From: an uncultured Microbacterium sp.
GTDB lineage: Bacteria > Actinomycetota > Actinomycetes > Actinomycetales > Microbacteriaceae
Length of the DNA stretch: 64,000 nt
Reading direction: 5' to 3'
Assembly (NCBI RefSeq): GCF_947489255.1
Contig: NZ_CANLCY010000004.1
Coordinates: 372,001-436,000, forward strand
Shown: positions 1 to 8,164 of the stretch, one piece after another
Position numbering within the stretch: position 1 is the first letter of the stretch
How the letters are laid out: every line of letters starts with the position of its first letter
Notes under the pieces: model-generated
The model's input: the letters and a program-made list of their open reading frames with translations, nothing else
What the model was told of the DNA's origin: nothing
Database searches by the model: none
Position numbers and translations under genes: made by a program

Positions 1-484
1 CGGCGCCGAGGGCGAGGGCCCACGCGCGCAGCAGCTTGCGGGCGACGCCGGTGAGGTGATCGTGCCACTCGGTGACGACCTCGCGGAGCTCGGGCTGGGC
101 GGCCGGCCACAGGTTCGGCCCCACGAGCCGGTTGTAGCCGGGGCCGTCGGCATCCTGGATCGCGTCGCGCTCGGGACCGATGTCGATCTGCTCGCGCCAG
201 TCCACGCGCCCCAGCGTGCGCTCGCCGCCGACGCGGGTGTAGCCGCGGAAGTGGGGGCTCGTGACGTTCTCGATCGCGAGCTTCTCGGCCTCGGGGAGGG
301 CGAAGAAGTCGTGGGCGGCCTGCAGCAGTCGACCTTCGAGCTCGGGCGTGACCCCGGTTCCGGTCAGGTAGAAGAAGCCGACGTCATGGGTGGCGGCGCG
401 CAGGTCGTCGCGGAAGCGGGACGCGGCCTCGGGCCCCTGATCGAGCAGCGAGAGGTCGAGGATCGGGAGGTTCAACTCGGACAT
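1..484 (-). CDS. Isopenicillin N synthase-family 2OG-Fe(II) dioxygenase, N-terminal part (C-terminus beyond left edge)
   Basis: The reverse strand is open from an ATG at 484 to the window edge (161 codons), starting MSELNLPILDLSLLDQG. The N-terminus matches the DIOX_N domain of non-haem iron dioxygenases: a PILDLS strand, then a DVGFFYLTGTGV segment, FFALP and a FRGYTRVGGE stretch typical of bacterial isopenicillin N synthase-like proteins. The iron-binding HxD...H core would lie beyond the edge, so activity cannot be judged. These enzymes couple 2-oxoglutarate and O2 to substrate oxidation; the substrate here is unknown. It is divergent from the efeUOB operon, separated by about 200 bp containing an iron-regulator-type palindrome. 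Confidence 0.85.
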   Translation of the reverse strand, partial: MSELNLPILDLSLLDQGPEAASRFRDDLRAATHDVGFFYLTGTGVTPELEGRLLQAAHDFFALPEAEKLAIENVTSPHFRGYTRVGGERTLGRVDWREQIDIGPERDAIQDADGPGYNRLVGPNLWPAAQPELREVVTEWHDHLTGVARKLLRAWALALGA

Positions 485-615
485 GGATCGAGGCTAGGTC
501 GGGCCTTCGTCGCGCGCGCGAATGTTGCCGACCGTTACCGCGCACGCGAGCGGCATCCGCTTTCCGCCGACATCGGGGATGCGCGAAGCGGCGAAAGTGC
601 GTAATCTGTCACAGT

Positions 616-637
616 CAGGTGAGGCTGTCCTTACCTG
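616..637. promoter_or_regulatory. Putative DtxR/IdeR-type iron box upstream of efeU
   Basis: This is a 22-bp inverted repeat with 9-bp arms (CAGGTGAGG / CCTTACCTG, one mismatch) around a 4-bp spacer. Positions 615-633 match the 19-bp DtxR/IdeR consensus TTAGGTTAGGCTAACCTAA at 14 of 19 bases by my alignment. It lies about 50 bp upstream of the first iron-uptake gene. Iron-replete repression of efeUOB is inferred from the site and the gene function. Confidence 0.7.
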
Positions 638-687
638 GTCCGCAACGTCGCGGTCCTTCCTCCTCGTGAAAGTCGGAACTCCCGCCC

Positions 688-1665
688 GTGCTTGCCAGCT
701 TCTTCGCCACCTTCCTCATCGGCCTCCGTGAAGGCCTCGAGGCCGCGCTCGTCGTCGGCATCCTCGTCGCCTACCTCACGCGCGTCGATCGCCGCGACGC
801 CCTGCCCAAGCTCTGGACCGGTGTCGGACTCGCCGTGGCCCTCGCGCTCGGCGTCGGCGCGATCTTCACGTTCGGCGCCTACATGCTCACGTTCGAGGCC
901 CAGGAGCTTCTCGGCGGCGGGCTCTCGCTGCTCGCGGTCGCGATGGTCACCTGGATGATCTTCTGGATGCAGAAGGCCGGCCGCACCCTCAAGGCGGGCC
1001 TCGAGGGCGGAGTCGACAAGGCGCTGCGCGGCGGCGTGTGGGCGCTCGTGGCGATCGGGTTCGTGTCGGTGGCCCGCGAGGGCGTGGAGACGACCCTGCT
1101 GCTGTGGTCGATGGTGCAGTCGTTCGGCGAGTCCCCCGTGGCCCTGCTCGGAGCGCTCCTGGGCCTCGCCACCGCCGTCGTCCTCGGCTGGTTCATCGCG
1201 CGCGGCATGCTGCGCCTCAACCTCGGCCGTTTCTTCACCTGGACGGGCGGTTTCCTCATCATCGTGGCGGCGGGCGTGCTCGCGTACGCCTTCCACGACC
1301 TGCAGGAGGCCGGGGCGCTTCCCGGCCCGTTCGGCGCCGGTGCGCCGATCGACCCCGCCACCGGTCTGGTCGCCACCGGCTGGGCCGGCTTCCCCTTCGG
1401 GTGGGCCTTCGACGTCTCGACCGCCGTGGCCCCCGACAGCGCGCTCGCGGTGCTGCTGCAGGCGACCGTGGGCTTCATGCCGCAGATGACGTGGCTGCAG
1501 GTCATCGCGTGGGTCGTCTACGTCGCCGTCGTCGTCCCGCCCTTCGTCCGGGGCGTGCGTGCGGGTCGTCGTCCGCGCCCCGCCGCGACCTCGCCGTCCA
1601 CCGTGCCGGCGGAGCCCCGGCTCGCGGCCGCCCCGGCGGCGGCCGGCACCTCCACCGCCCCCTGA
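688..1665 (+). CDS. efeU: EfeU/FTR1-family high-affinity iron permease
   Basis: The 325-residue membrane protein carries the two REGxE iron-binding motifs of FTR1/EfeU permeases: REGLE at residues 14-18 and REGVE at 130-134, each in a hydrophobic segment. About seven transmembrane segments are visible, followed by a Pro/Ala-rich tail. It moves iron across the cytoplasmic membrane after EfeB and EfeO have oxidised and delivered it. The GTG start at 688 is chosen because it gives the family-typical N-terminus MLASFFATFLIGLREGLE; no convincing ribosome binding site is visible. It is the first gene of efeU-efeO-efeB and lies behind an iron-box palindrome. Confidence 0.93.
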   Translation: MLASFFATFLIGLREGLEAALVVGILVAYLTRVDRRDALPKLWTGVGLAVALALGVGAIFTFGAYMLTFEAQELLGGGLSLLAVAMVTWMIFWMQKAGRTLKAGLEGGVDKALRGGVWALVAIGFVSVAREGVETTLLLWSMVQSFGESPVALLGALLGLATAVVLGWFIARGMLRLNLGRFFTWTGGFLIIVAAGVLAYAFHDLQEAGALPGPFGAGAPIDPATGLVATGWAGFPFGWAFDVSTAVAPDSALAVLLQATVGFMPQMTWLQVIAWVVYVAVVVPPFVRGVRAGRRPRPAATSPSTVPAEPRLAAAPAAAGTSTAP

Positions 1666-1724
1666 GACATTCTTCCTCCCGCGCGCACCCGACGCCGCGG
1701 CATCCTTCCCTCGAACGGAGCACC

Positions 1725-2954
1725 ATGAATTCGACACGCCTCCTCGCGGCCGGCGCCGCGGCCGGCGCGGCCGTCCTCCTCCTCTCCGGCTGCGTCGCCA
1801 AGACCGACGCCGCGGCCTCCGGCGCCCTCACGGTGACCTCCACGGCCGACGGCTGCGCCGTCTCGGCCGGGAGCGCCCCCAGCGGCACCGTCGCCTTCAC
1901 GGTCGACAACAAGAGCGAGCAGACCACGGAGTTCTACCTGTTGGCCTCCGACGGCCTCCGCATCGTCGGCGAGGTCGAGAACATCGCCCCGGGCGCCTCG
2001 CGCAGCCTCACCGTGGTCGCGCAGCCGGGTGACTACTACACCCTGTGCAAGCCGGGAATGGTGGGAGACGGCGTCGGCAAGGCGGCGTTCACCGTCACCG
2101 GCGACGCCGTGGCCGTCGACGGACCGGATGCCGAGCAGAAGCAGCAGGCCGTCGACCTGTACGCCGCGTTCGTGAAGGACCAGGTCGGCCAGCTCCTCCC
2201 CGCGGTGCAGACCTTCGCCGCCGTGTACGAGAGCGGTGACGATGCCGCGGCGCGCGAGCAGTTCCCGCGCGTCCGCGCGTTCTACGAGCGCATCGAGCCG
2301 ATCGCGGAGGCGCTGGGCGACCTCGACCCCCGCATCGACTACCGCGAGGTCGACGCCGTGGCCGAGGGTCTGGACTGGACCGGGTTCCACCGCATCGAGA
2401 AGGACCTCTGGGTCCCCGCGCAGGACGCGCTGAACGCCGACGGCGAGACGCCCGCGTGGCAAAACTGGGCGCCCTCGACGCCGGCCGAGCGCGCCACCTA
2501 CGGCGACAAGCTCATCGCCGACACGCAGGAGCTGTACGACTACGTGCACTCCGACGCCTTCACCGAGGCCCTCGACGCCCAGGGCGTCGCGGGTATCTCG
2601 AACGGCGCGATCGCGCTGCTCGACGAGGTGGCCACGGGCAAGATCAGCGGCGAAGAGGACTGGTGGTCGGGAACCGACCTGTACGACTTCGCGGCCAACG
2701 TCGAGGGGTCCAAGATGGCGTTCTCGCTCGTGCGCGACTTCGCGGAGTCCAAGGGCGACAAGGGCGCGAGCCTGGTCGGTCGCATCGACGCGGGGTACAC
2801 CGATTTTGAGGCAGCCCTCGCCGCGCACGGATCCGCCGAGGCCGGCTTCGTGCCCTACTCCCAGCTCACCGAGGCCGACAAGCGTCAGCTCACCGACCTC
2901 ATCAACGCCCTCGCCGAGCCGCTGTCGCAGCTGACGGTGACGATCCTGGAATGA
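1725..2954 (+). CDS. efeO: EfeO iron-uptake lipoprotein (cupredoxin + M75 domain)
   Basis: This 409-residue extracytoplasmic component of the EfeUOB system begins with a lipoprotein signal peptide (lipobox LLSGC, Cys23). A cupredoxin-like domain follows (about 35-128, with Cys44 and Cys108). The M75/imelysin-like helical domain spans about 140-405 and contains the HRIEKDLW segment at 222-229, the HxxE metal-binding motif. ATG 1725 is preceded by a GGAG ribosome binding site and yields the signal peptide; the reading frame is open further upstream, but that part overlaps efeU. Its stop overlaps the efeB start (ATGA), indicating translational coupling. Confidence 0.93.
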   Translation: MNSTRLLAAGAAAGAAVLLLSGCVAKTDAAASGALTVTSTADGCAVSAGSAPSGTVAFTVDNKSEQTTEFYLLASDGLRIVGEVENIAPGASRSLTVVAQPGDYYTLCKPGMVGDGVGKAAFTVTGDAVAVDGPDAEQKQQAVDLYAAFVKDQVGQLLPAVQTFAAVYESGDDAAAREQFPRVRAFYERIEPIAEALGDLDPRIDYREVDAVAEGLDWTGFHRIEKDLWVPAQDALNADGETPAWQNWAPSTPAERATYGDKLIADTQELYDYVHSDAFTEALDAQGVAGISNGAIALLDEVATGKISGEEDWWSGTDLYDFAANVEGSKMAFSLVRDFAESKGDKGASLVGRIDAGYTDFEAALAAHGSAEAGFVPYSQLTEADKRQLTDLINALAEPLSQLTVTILE

Positions 2955-4300
2955 CCGTGGACGACGAACGGCTCACCCCCGGCACCGCCGGGTCTTCGGA
3001 CCCGGCGGTCGCCGCGTCCGCCGGCGCCGCGTCCGCCGGATCCGGGGCCGCCGGGCTGTCCCGGCGTGGGCTCATGGGCCTCGCGCTCGGCGCGAGCGCC
3101 ACGGGCCTCGTGGTGGGATCGGGCCTCGGTCTCGTGAGCGGAGCGGCGTACGGTCGCGAGCAGGAACGAGCGGTGATGGATGCCGTGGCCCCGGCCGCCG
3201 GCATCCACCAGCCCGGGATCACCACCCCGGTCCAGGACCACCTGCACTTCGCGGCCTACGACATGATGGCGCGCACGACCCGCGACGACCTCGCCGAGCT
3301 GCTCGCCGACTGGACGTACGCGGCGACCCGCATGATGCAGGGCCTCGACGTCAGTGCCTCCGGTGCCGTCGGTGGCTCTCCGGAGGCGCCGCCCGACGAC
3401 ACCGGCGAGGCCCTGGGTCTTCCCGCGAGCAACCTCACCATCACGTTCGGCTTCGGGCCCACGCTGTTCGATCAGCGCTTCGGCCTCGAGGGGCAGAAGC
3501 CCGCGGGGCTCGAGCGACTCCCGGCGTTCCTGGGCGACGACCTGGATCCGCTCCGCTCCGACGGCGACCTCTGCATCCAGGCCTGCGCCGACGATCCGCA
3601 GGTCGCGGTGCACGCGATCCGCAACCTCAGCCGCATCGCGTTCGGCCGCGCGACGATCCGCTGGTCGCAGCTCGGTTTCGGCCGCACCTCGAAGACCACC
3701 TCCGACCAGGCGACCCCGCGCAACCTGTTCGGCTACAAGGACGGCACGGCGAACATCCTCGCCGACGACACCGCCGCCCTCGACGAGAACGTGTGGGTCT
3801 CGGCATCCGAGGGCCCGGCGTGGCTCGCGGGCGGGTCGTACCTCGTCGCGCGGCGCATCGCGATGCTCATCGAGACGTGGGACCGCACGCGCCTCGCGGA
3901 GCAGGACCGGGTCGTCGGTCGCGACAAGGCGAACGGCGCTCCGCTCTCGGGCGGCGACGAGTTCGCCGCTCCCGACTTCGACGCCGTCGGCGCCGGGGGG
4001 AAGCCGGCGATCGACCCCCGCAGTCACGTGCGGCTCGCGCACCCCGACATGAACGGTGGCATCCGCCTGCTCCGCCGTGGCTACAACTTCGTCGACGGCA
4101 CGACCGATCTCGGCCGCTTGAACGCGGGACTCTTTTTCCTGTCGTTCCAGAAGAGTCCCGAGCGCTACATCACCGTGCAGAGGGCCCTCGCGACGGATGC
4201 CATGGGCGAGTACCTGCGGCACGTCGGCTCCGGTCTCTGGGCCGTGCCGCCGGCGGCTCCCACCGGCACGTCGATCGGGGCGGGGCTGCTCGGGGCGTAG
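2951..4300 (+). CDS. efeB: EfeB Dyp-type haem peroxidase, Tat-exported
   Basis: This 449-residue Dyp-type peroxidase has a twin-arginine signal (SRRGLM, residues 37-42, then a hydrophobic stretch). The family GxxDG motif appears as FGYKDGTANI, and the later RLAHPDMNGG...RRGYNF region matches the distal haem-side residues. In EfeUOB systems it uses peroxide or oxygen chemistry at haem to help liberate or oxidise iron for EfeO and EfeU outside the membrane. The start overlaps the efeO stop by four bases. The N-terminal region before the Tat motif is Ala/Gly/Ser-rich and long (36 residues). The gene ends just before a block of tandem repeats. Confidence 0.93.
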   Translation: MTVDDERLTPGTAGSSDPAVAASAGAASAGSGAAGLSRRGLMGLALGASATGLVVGSGLGLVSGAAYGREQERAVMDAVAPAAGIHQPGITTPVQDHLHFAAYDMMARTTRDDLAELLADWTYAATRMMQGLDVSASGAVGGSPEAPPDDTGEALGLPASNLTITFGFGPTLFDQRFGLEGQKPAGLERLPAFLGDDLDPLRSDGDLCIQACADDPQVAVHAIRNLSRIAFGRATIRWSQLGFGRTSKTTSDQATPRNLFGYKDGTANILADDTAALDENVWVSASEGPAWLAGGSYLVARRIAMLIETWDRTRLAEQDRVVGRDKANGAPLSGGDEFAAPDFDAVGAGGKPAIDPRSHVRLAHPDMNGGIRLLRRGYNFVDGTTDLGRLNAGLFFLSFQKSPERYITVQRALATDAMGEYLRHVGSGLWAVPPAAPTGTSIGAGLLGA

Positions 4301-4321
4301 CCGGCGGCGCGTCCCGAGGCG

Positions 4322-4658
4322 GCGGAGCCTGTCGAGGCCGCCGAGCGTGGCGGCTGTCGGTCGAGCAGCGGAGGTGGCTGAGCTCGTCGAGGCCACCGGG
4401 CGTCGCGGGTCTCGGTCCCTTCGACGAGCTCAGGGACCTGGCCACGGCGGCTTTCGGTCGGGCGGCGGAGGTGGCTGAGCTTGTCGAAGCCACCGGGCGT
4501 TGCGGGTCTCGGTCCCTTCGACAGGCTCAGGGACCTGGCCACGGCGCCCTTCGGGCGGGCGGCGGAGGTGGCTGAGCTTGTCGAAGCCACCGGGCGTTGC
4601 GGGTCCCGGTCCCTTCGACGAGCTCAGGGACCTCGCTATGGCGCCCCTCGGGGCGGTT
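4322..4658. repeat. Three 97-bp tandem repeats plus a partial copy, each with a REP-like hairpin
   Basis: Copies start at 4368, 4465 and 4562 (period 97 bp), with a decayed partial copy from about 4322. Each copy contains a short palindrome of the form GGTCCCT-N11-AGGGACC (4414-4438, 4511-4535, 4608-4632) and a TCGTCGAGG/TTGTCGAAG half-element. The last copy overlaps the 3' end of the acyltransferase gene on the opposite strand. The same palindrome recurs in inverted orientation at 13518-13542, so this is a dispersed intergenic element. Small reading frames across it are artefacts of the repeat. The 300-bp gap between efeB and the next gene holds only this. Confidence 0.9.
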
Positions 4659-5757
4659 GAGCCTGGTGCGTCGCGGTCCCGGATGCCGCGGACGCGCGGC
4701 CGGCGCCGAGCTCGCGATCGCGGAAGAGCCACGGCATCCGGGGCTCCACCAGAGGGCGGGTGAGGCGTCGCACGGGGCGGCTTGACAGGGCCACGGCGAT
4801 GAGGACGCTCGCGACGATCACGACGGGGATCCACAGCCACATCGGCTCGAGGCCCCGAAGGACGCCCGACTGGCGGAACGGGTAGAGCACGAACGTGTGG
4901 AGCAGGTAGACGTACATCGTGTACCGGCCCAGGACGCTCCAGCGCGTCTCCCGCCGGGGGATGAGCAGCAGGAACGCCGACATGAGCACGAGCGCGAGGG
5001 CGATGATCGCGAGGCGCACGGCTCCCGCCCACCACTGCGGGGCGTCGAGATCGACGTAGGCGTCGACGAAGAAGAACCACGTGCCCAGACGCACCTCGCT
5101 CCAGGTGTCGACGAAGGCGTAGGCGAGGATTCCGGCGCCCGCGAGCACAACGGCGGCGACGGCCCGCAGCCACACCGGACGGCGCTCGAGCAGCCCGAGG
5201 CGCGCGACGACGTCGTGCTCGCGGAGCCACCATCCCAGGGTGAAGAAGGGCAGCAGGCCCAGTAACCGCGACACCGAGAACGTCGAGTCGATGCTCGGCA
5301 GGTAGCCGGCGATCACCGAGATCGCCAGCGCCCACAGGACGGGTCCGCGCACCAGCGCGAGATACGGCAGAACGAGTCGGAACAGCGCGAGCGCGAGGAG
5401 GAACCACAGCGTCCACGACGGCTGAGCGGGGTCGAGATTCGTCCTCCCCGTCACCAGGAACTGCGTGATCGTCCACAGGGTCTCGAAGATGAGGTACGGC
5501 GCGATCAGGTCGGTGACGACGCGGGCCATCCGGCGACGGGTGGGTTCGGCTCCCGAGGAGAAATACCCCGACACCAGCGCGAACAGGGGCATGTGGAACG
5601 CGTACACGAGCAGGTACAGCGCCTGCGCGGCATCCGAGTCGTAAGTGAGCCGCTGGATGGCATGGCCGAAGACGACGAGCACGATCGCGGCGAAGCGCGC
5701 GTTGTCCCAGAACGGGGTGCGGGTCGTCGTGCGGGGCGAGGTGGTGGCATCCGTCAT
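4636..5757 (-). CDS. Acyltransferase-3 family membrane protein
   Basis: The 373-residue polytopic membrane protein has the acyltransferase-3 signature near its N-terminus (FWDNARFAAIVLVVFGHAIQ, with the family His in FGH) and roughly ten transmembrane segments. It resembles the fucose-4-O-acetylase/OafA-like group, which transfers acyl groups to cell-surface sugars. The substrate is unknown. I chose ATG 5757 (MTDATTSPRTT), which puts the catalytic region at the expected place; an upstream in-frame ATG at 5880 would add an atypical Arg-rich leader and overlap the neighbouring promoter. TATCGT lies 8 bp upstream of the start as a possible -10. The C-terminal residues are encoded in the third 97-bp repeat, so the tail is probably not conserved. 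Confidence 0.8.
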   Translation of the reverse strand: MTDATTSPRTTTRTPFWDNARFAAIVLVVFGHAIQRLTYDSDAAQALYLLVYAFHMPLFALVSGYFSSGAEPTRRRMARVVTDLIAPYLIFETLWTITQFLVTGRTNLDPAQPSWTLWFLLALALFRLVLPYLALVRGPVLWALAISVIAGYLPSIDSTFSVSRLLGLLPFFTLGWWLREHDVVARLGLLERRPVWLRAVAAVVLAGAGILAYAFVDTWSEVRLGTWFFFVDAYVDLDAPQWWAGAVRLAIIALALVLMSAFLLLIPRRETRWSVLGRYTMYVYLLHTFVLYPFRQSGVLRGLEPMWLWIPVVIVASVLIAVALSSRPVRRLTRPLVEPRMPWLFRDRELGAGRASAASGTATHQAQPPRGAP

Positions 5758-5859
5758 CCCGGGCGACGATAATCGCGACGCGAGCGAGGGTCCATGGGGG
5801 TGGATCCCGGATGCCGATGGGGTACGGCGGAATAAAAATCGGCGTCGTGCGTTCTGACA

Positions 5860-5879
5860 TGTATATTCAGATGCATACA
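5860..5879. promoter_or_regulatory. AT-rich promoter/operator candidate with TGTAT-N10-ATACA inverted repeat
   Basis: In an otherwise GC-rich sequence, 5829-5881 is AT-rich. It contains a perfect 5-bp inverted repeat TGTAT...ATACA spaced by 10 bp, overlapping a TATATT -10-like box, 16 bp ahead of the LLM monooxygenase start. It could be a repressor operator (for example MarR/HxlR-like); no regulator gene is adjacent, so the identity is open. Confidence 0.4.
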
Positions 5880-5894
5880 AACGGAGGTCGCATC

Positions 5895-7127
5895 ATGAGC
5901 GAGACGAACAACTGGCCGGGCATGCAGTTCGGTGTCATGACGGTGAGCGACATCACCCAGGACCCCACCACGGGGAAGACCCCGAGCGAAGCCCAGCGCA
6001 TCAAAGACACGCTCACGATCGCGAAGCACACCGAAGAGGTCGGCCTCGACGTTTTCGCCCTCGGGGAGCACCACAACCCGCCCTTCTGGTCGTCGTCGCC
6101 CACGACCACGCTGGCCTACATCGCCGCGCAGACCGAGCGCCTCATCCTCACGACCTCGACCACGCTCATCACCACGAACGACCCGGTGAAGATCGCCGAG
6201 GACTTCGCGATGCTCCAGCACGTGTCGGGCGGTCGCGCCGACCTCATGCTCGGCCGCGGCAACACCGGCCCCGTGTACCCCTGGTTCGGCAAGGACATCC
6301 GCCAGGGCCTCCCGCTCACCATCGAGAACTACGACCTGCTGCACAAGCTGTGGCGGGAGGACGTCGTGGATTGGGAGGGGAAGTTCCGCACGCCGCTGCA
6401 GGGCTTCACCTCGACCCCGCGACCGCTGGACGGCGTGCCCCCGTTCGTGTGGCACGGCTCGATCCGCACGCCCGAGATCGCCGAGCAGGCCGCGTACTAC
6501 GGCAACGGCTTCTTCGCGAACAACATCTTCTGGCCCAAGGAGCACTACCAGCGCCTCATCACGCTGTACCGGGAGCGCTACGCCCACTACGGTCACGGCA
6601 CGCCCCAGCAGGCGATCGTCGGCCTCGGTGGCCAGGTGTTCATGCGCGCCAACTCGCAGGACGCGGTGCGGGAGTTCCGTCCGTACTTCGACAACGCGCC
6701 CGTCTACGGCCACGGTCCGAGCCTCGAGGACTTCAGTGAGATGACCCCGCTGACCGTCGGCTCGCCGCAGCAGATCATCGACCGGTACGCGGCGATGCGC
6801 GAGACGTTCGGCGACTACCAGCGCCAGCTGTTCCTCATCGACCACGCGGGCCTTCCGACCAAGACGGTGCTCGAGCAGCTCGACATCCTCGGCGGCGAGG
6901 TCGTTCCGGTGCTGCGCAAGGAGCTGCAGAAGAACCGCCCGGTCGAGGTTCCCGACGCGCCCACGCACGCCAACCTCGTCGAGAAGATCTACGCCGGCGC
7001 GGCCCCGCGTCAGGCGGTGCCCGGTGCCAACCGCGGCGACAACATGGTCTCGGGAAGCCCGTACCAGGATGCCGCGCCTCGCACGGGCAGCGCGTTCGGT
7101 GCCGCCGCGACGAAGGTGGGTGCCTGA
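5895..7127 (+). CDS. CE1758-family LLM-class FMN-dependent monooxygenase
   Basis: This 410-residue luciferase-like (TIM-barrel) flavin monooxygenase has typical LLM features: an N-terminal QFGVMTVSDIT strand, ALGEHH (the EHH near the flavin site), the mid-protein VSGGRADLMLGRG segment and the WHGSIRTPEIAEQAA region. The C-terminal extension is about 60 residues. The immediate downstream gene is an NADPH-dependent FMN reductase, matching the actinobacterial CE1758/CE1759 pair in which the reductase feeds reduced flavin to the oxygenase. The substrate is unknown. The start at 5895 follows a strong GGAGG at 5883-5887; an in-frame ATG at 5811 lies upstream of the AT-rich promoter region and is rejected. 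Confidence 0.85.
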   Translation: MSETNNWPGMQFGVMTVSDITQDPTTGKTPSEAQRIKDTLTIAKHTEEVGLDVFALGEHHNPPFWSSSPTTTLAYIAAQTERLILTTSTTLITTNDPVKIAEDFAMLQHVSGGRADLMLGRGNTGPVYPWFGKDIRQGLPLTIENYDLLHKLWREDVVDWEGKFRTPLQGFTSTPRPLDGVPPFVWHGSIRTPEIAEQAAYYGNGFFANNIFWPKEHYQRLITLYRERYAHYGHGTPQQAIVGLGGQVFMRANSQDAVREFRPYFDNAPVYGHGPSLEDFSEMTPLTVGSPQQIIDRYAAMRETFGDYQRQLFLIDHAGLPTKTVLEQLDILGGEVVPVLRKELQKNRPVEVPDAPTHANLVEKIYAGAAPRQAVPGANRGDNMVSGSPYQDAAPRTGSAFGAAATKVGA

Positions 7128-7128
7128 G

Positions 7129-7773
7129 ATGGCCGCCCGCCGCATCGCGGTGATCACCGCGGGACTCTCGACGCCCTCGTCGACCCGCATGCTCGGCGAT
7201 CGACTCGCCCACGCCGCTCTCGCCGAGCTGCGCGAGCGGGGGATCGAGGCCACGGCCGACGTGTTCGAACTGCGCGATTACGCGCACGACCTCACCGACA
7301 ACCTGCTCACGGGCTTCGCCCCGCCGGCGCTCGAGCAGATGATCAACACGGTCGTCTCGGCCGACGGCATCATCGCCGTCACGCCGATCTTCTCCACGAG
7401 CTACTCGGGGCTGTTCAAGTCGTTCATCGACGTGCTCGACCCGCAGGCGCTGAGCGGCACACCGGTGCTGATCGGGGCGAACGCCGGCACCGCCCGCCAC
7501 TCGCTCGCCATCGACTACGCGATCCGCCCGCTGTTCACCTACCTGCACGCCAACCCGGTGCCGACCGGGGTGTTCGCCGCCTCGAGCGACTGGGGCGCGA
7601 ACGCCGACGAGGTGGCACCGCTCGGTTCGCGGGTCGACCGCGGCGCGCGGGAGTTCGCCGACGCGATCGCCGCGCGCGAGCCCGTGCGCGACGCCGACCC
7701 CTTCGACCCCTCGTCGTACCTCGGCGAGGGCCGGTCGTTCGGCCACCTGCTGGGCGGTTTGTCGGGAGAGTAA
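7129..7773 (+). CDS. CE1759-family NAD(P)H-dependent FMN reductase, partner of the LLM oxygenase
   Basis: The 214-residue flavodoxin-like protein begins MAARRIAVITAGLSTPSSTRML, the FMN-phosphate-binding loop of NADPH-dependent FMN reductases. TPIFSTSYSGLFKSFIDVLD and GANAGTARHSLAI are typical of this group. It starts one base after the stop of the monooxygenase gene, so the two are co-transcribed and probably translationally coupled. Role: reduces FMN for the monooxygenase. It is followed by a strong hairpin at 7781-7815 that probably ends the transcript. Confidence 0.85.
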   Translation: MAARRIAVITAGLSTPSSTRMLGDRLAHAALAELRERGIEATADVFELRDYAHDLTDNLLTGFAPPALEQMINTVVSADGIIAVTPIFSTSYSGLFKSFIDVLDPQALSGTPVLIGANAGTARHSLAIDYAIRPLFTYLHANPVPTGVFAASSDWGANADEVAPLGSRVDRGAREFADAIAAREPVRDADPFDPSSYLGEGRSFGHLLGGLSGE

Positions 7774-7780
7774 CCCGCCT

Positions 7781-7815
7781 CGACGCCCCGTCGCCCGTGT
7801 GGCGGCGGGGCGTCG
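7781..7815 (+). terminator. Hairpin terminator after the LLM/FMN-reductase operon
   Basis: A 15-bp stem with one mismatch (7781-7795 with 7801-7815) around a 5-nt loop, 8 bp after the FMN reductase stop codon. There is no T-run, as is common for actinobacterial terminators. Confidence 0.7.
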
Positions 7816-7833
7816 TCGTGCGTGGGGACGGGC

Positions 7834-8117
7834 GGGTCGCAGGCTCAGTCATGTGCGCGAACTCCGTTGCGGGCGCGCGGTTCGGGCTGAGGTTGTGCGA
7901 ATCGCGGAGGTTGTGCGCGCGGGCGCGCTCCGGGGCGTCGTCGTGCGTGGGTCGCAGGTTCAGTCATGTGCGCAAACTCCGTTGCGGGCGCGCGGTTCGG
8001 GCTGAGGTTGTGCGAATCGCGGAGGTTGTGCGCGCGAAGCGGCCCCGGACGGCCGCGCCGCGTGTCGGCGAGTCCGCGCGGCCCCGGACGGCCGCGCCTT
8101 GAGTCGGCGAGTCCCGC
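7834..8117. repeat. Direct repeats in the gap before the methyltransferase (115-bp spacing, then 39-bp spacing)
   Basis: Positions 7834-7920 recur almost identically at 7949-8035 (offset 115 bp). A preceding 20-bp word at 7807 recurs at 7932. A second pair of direct copies follows at 8040-8078 and 8079-8117 (period 39 bp). The longer unit carries an imperfect inverted repeat of a GCGCGAACTCCG-like word. Small open frames here are shared between copies and show no protein signature, so I call no gene in 7774-8164. Confidence 0.85.
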
Positions 8118-8164
8118 GGCCGTGGGCGCTCCGCCTAGGGTGGGGGCGAGCAGAAGGAGTCGGG

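Noticed and set aside
1038..1724. N-terminal extension of efeO upstream of 1725
   Set aside because: It overlaps efeU out of frame and would destroy the lipoprotein signal peptide.
4165..4590. Small proteins with repeated SATSAARP-type sequence on both strands
   Set aside because: They are translations of the 97-bp tandem repeat in different frames; no start or ribosome binding site logic.
7797..8102. 101-codon frame with internal repeats after the FMN reductase
   Set aside because: It merely translates the 115-bp direct repeats and the terminator hairpin.
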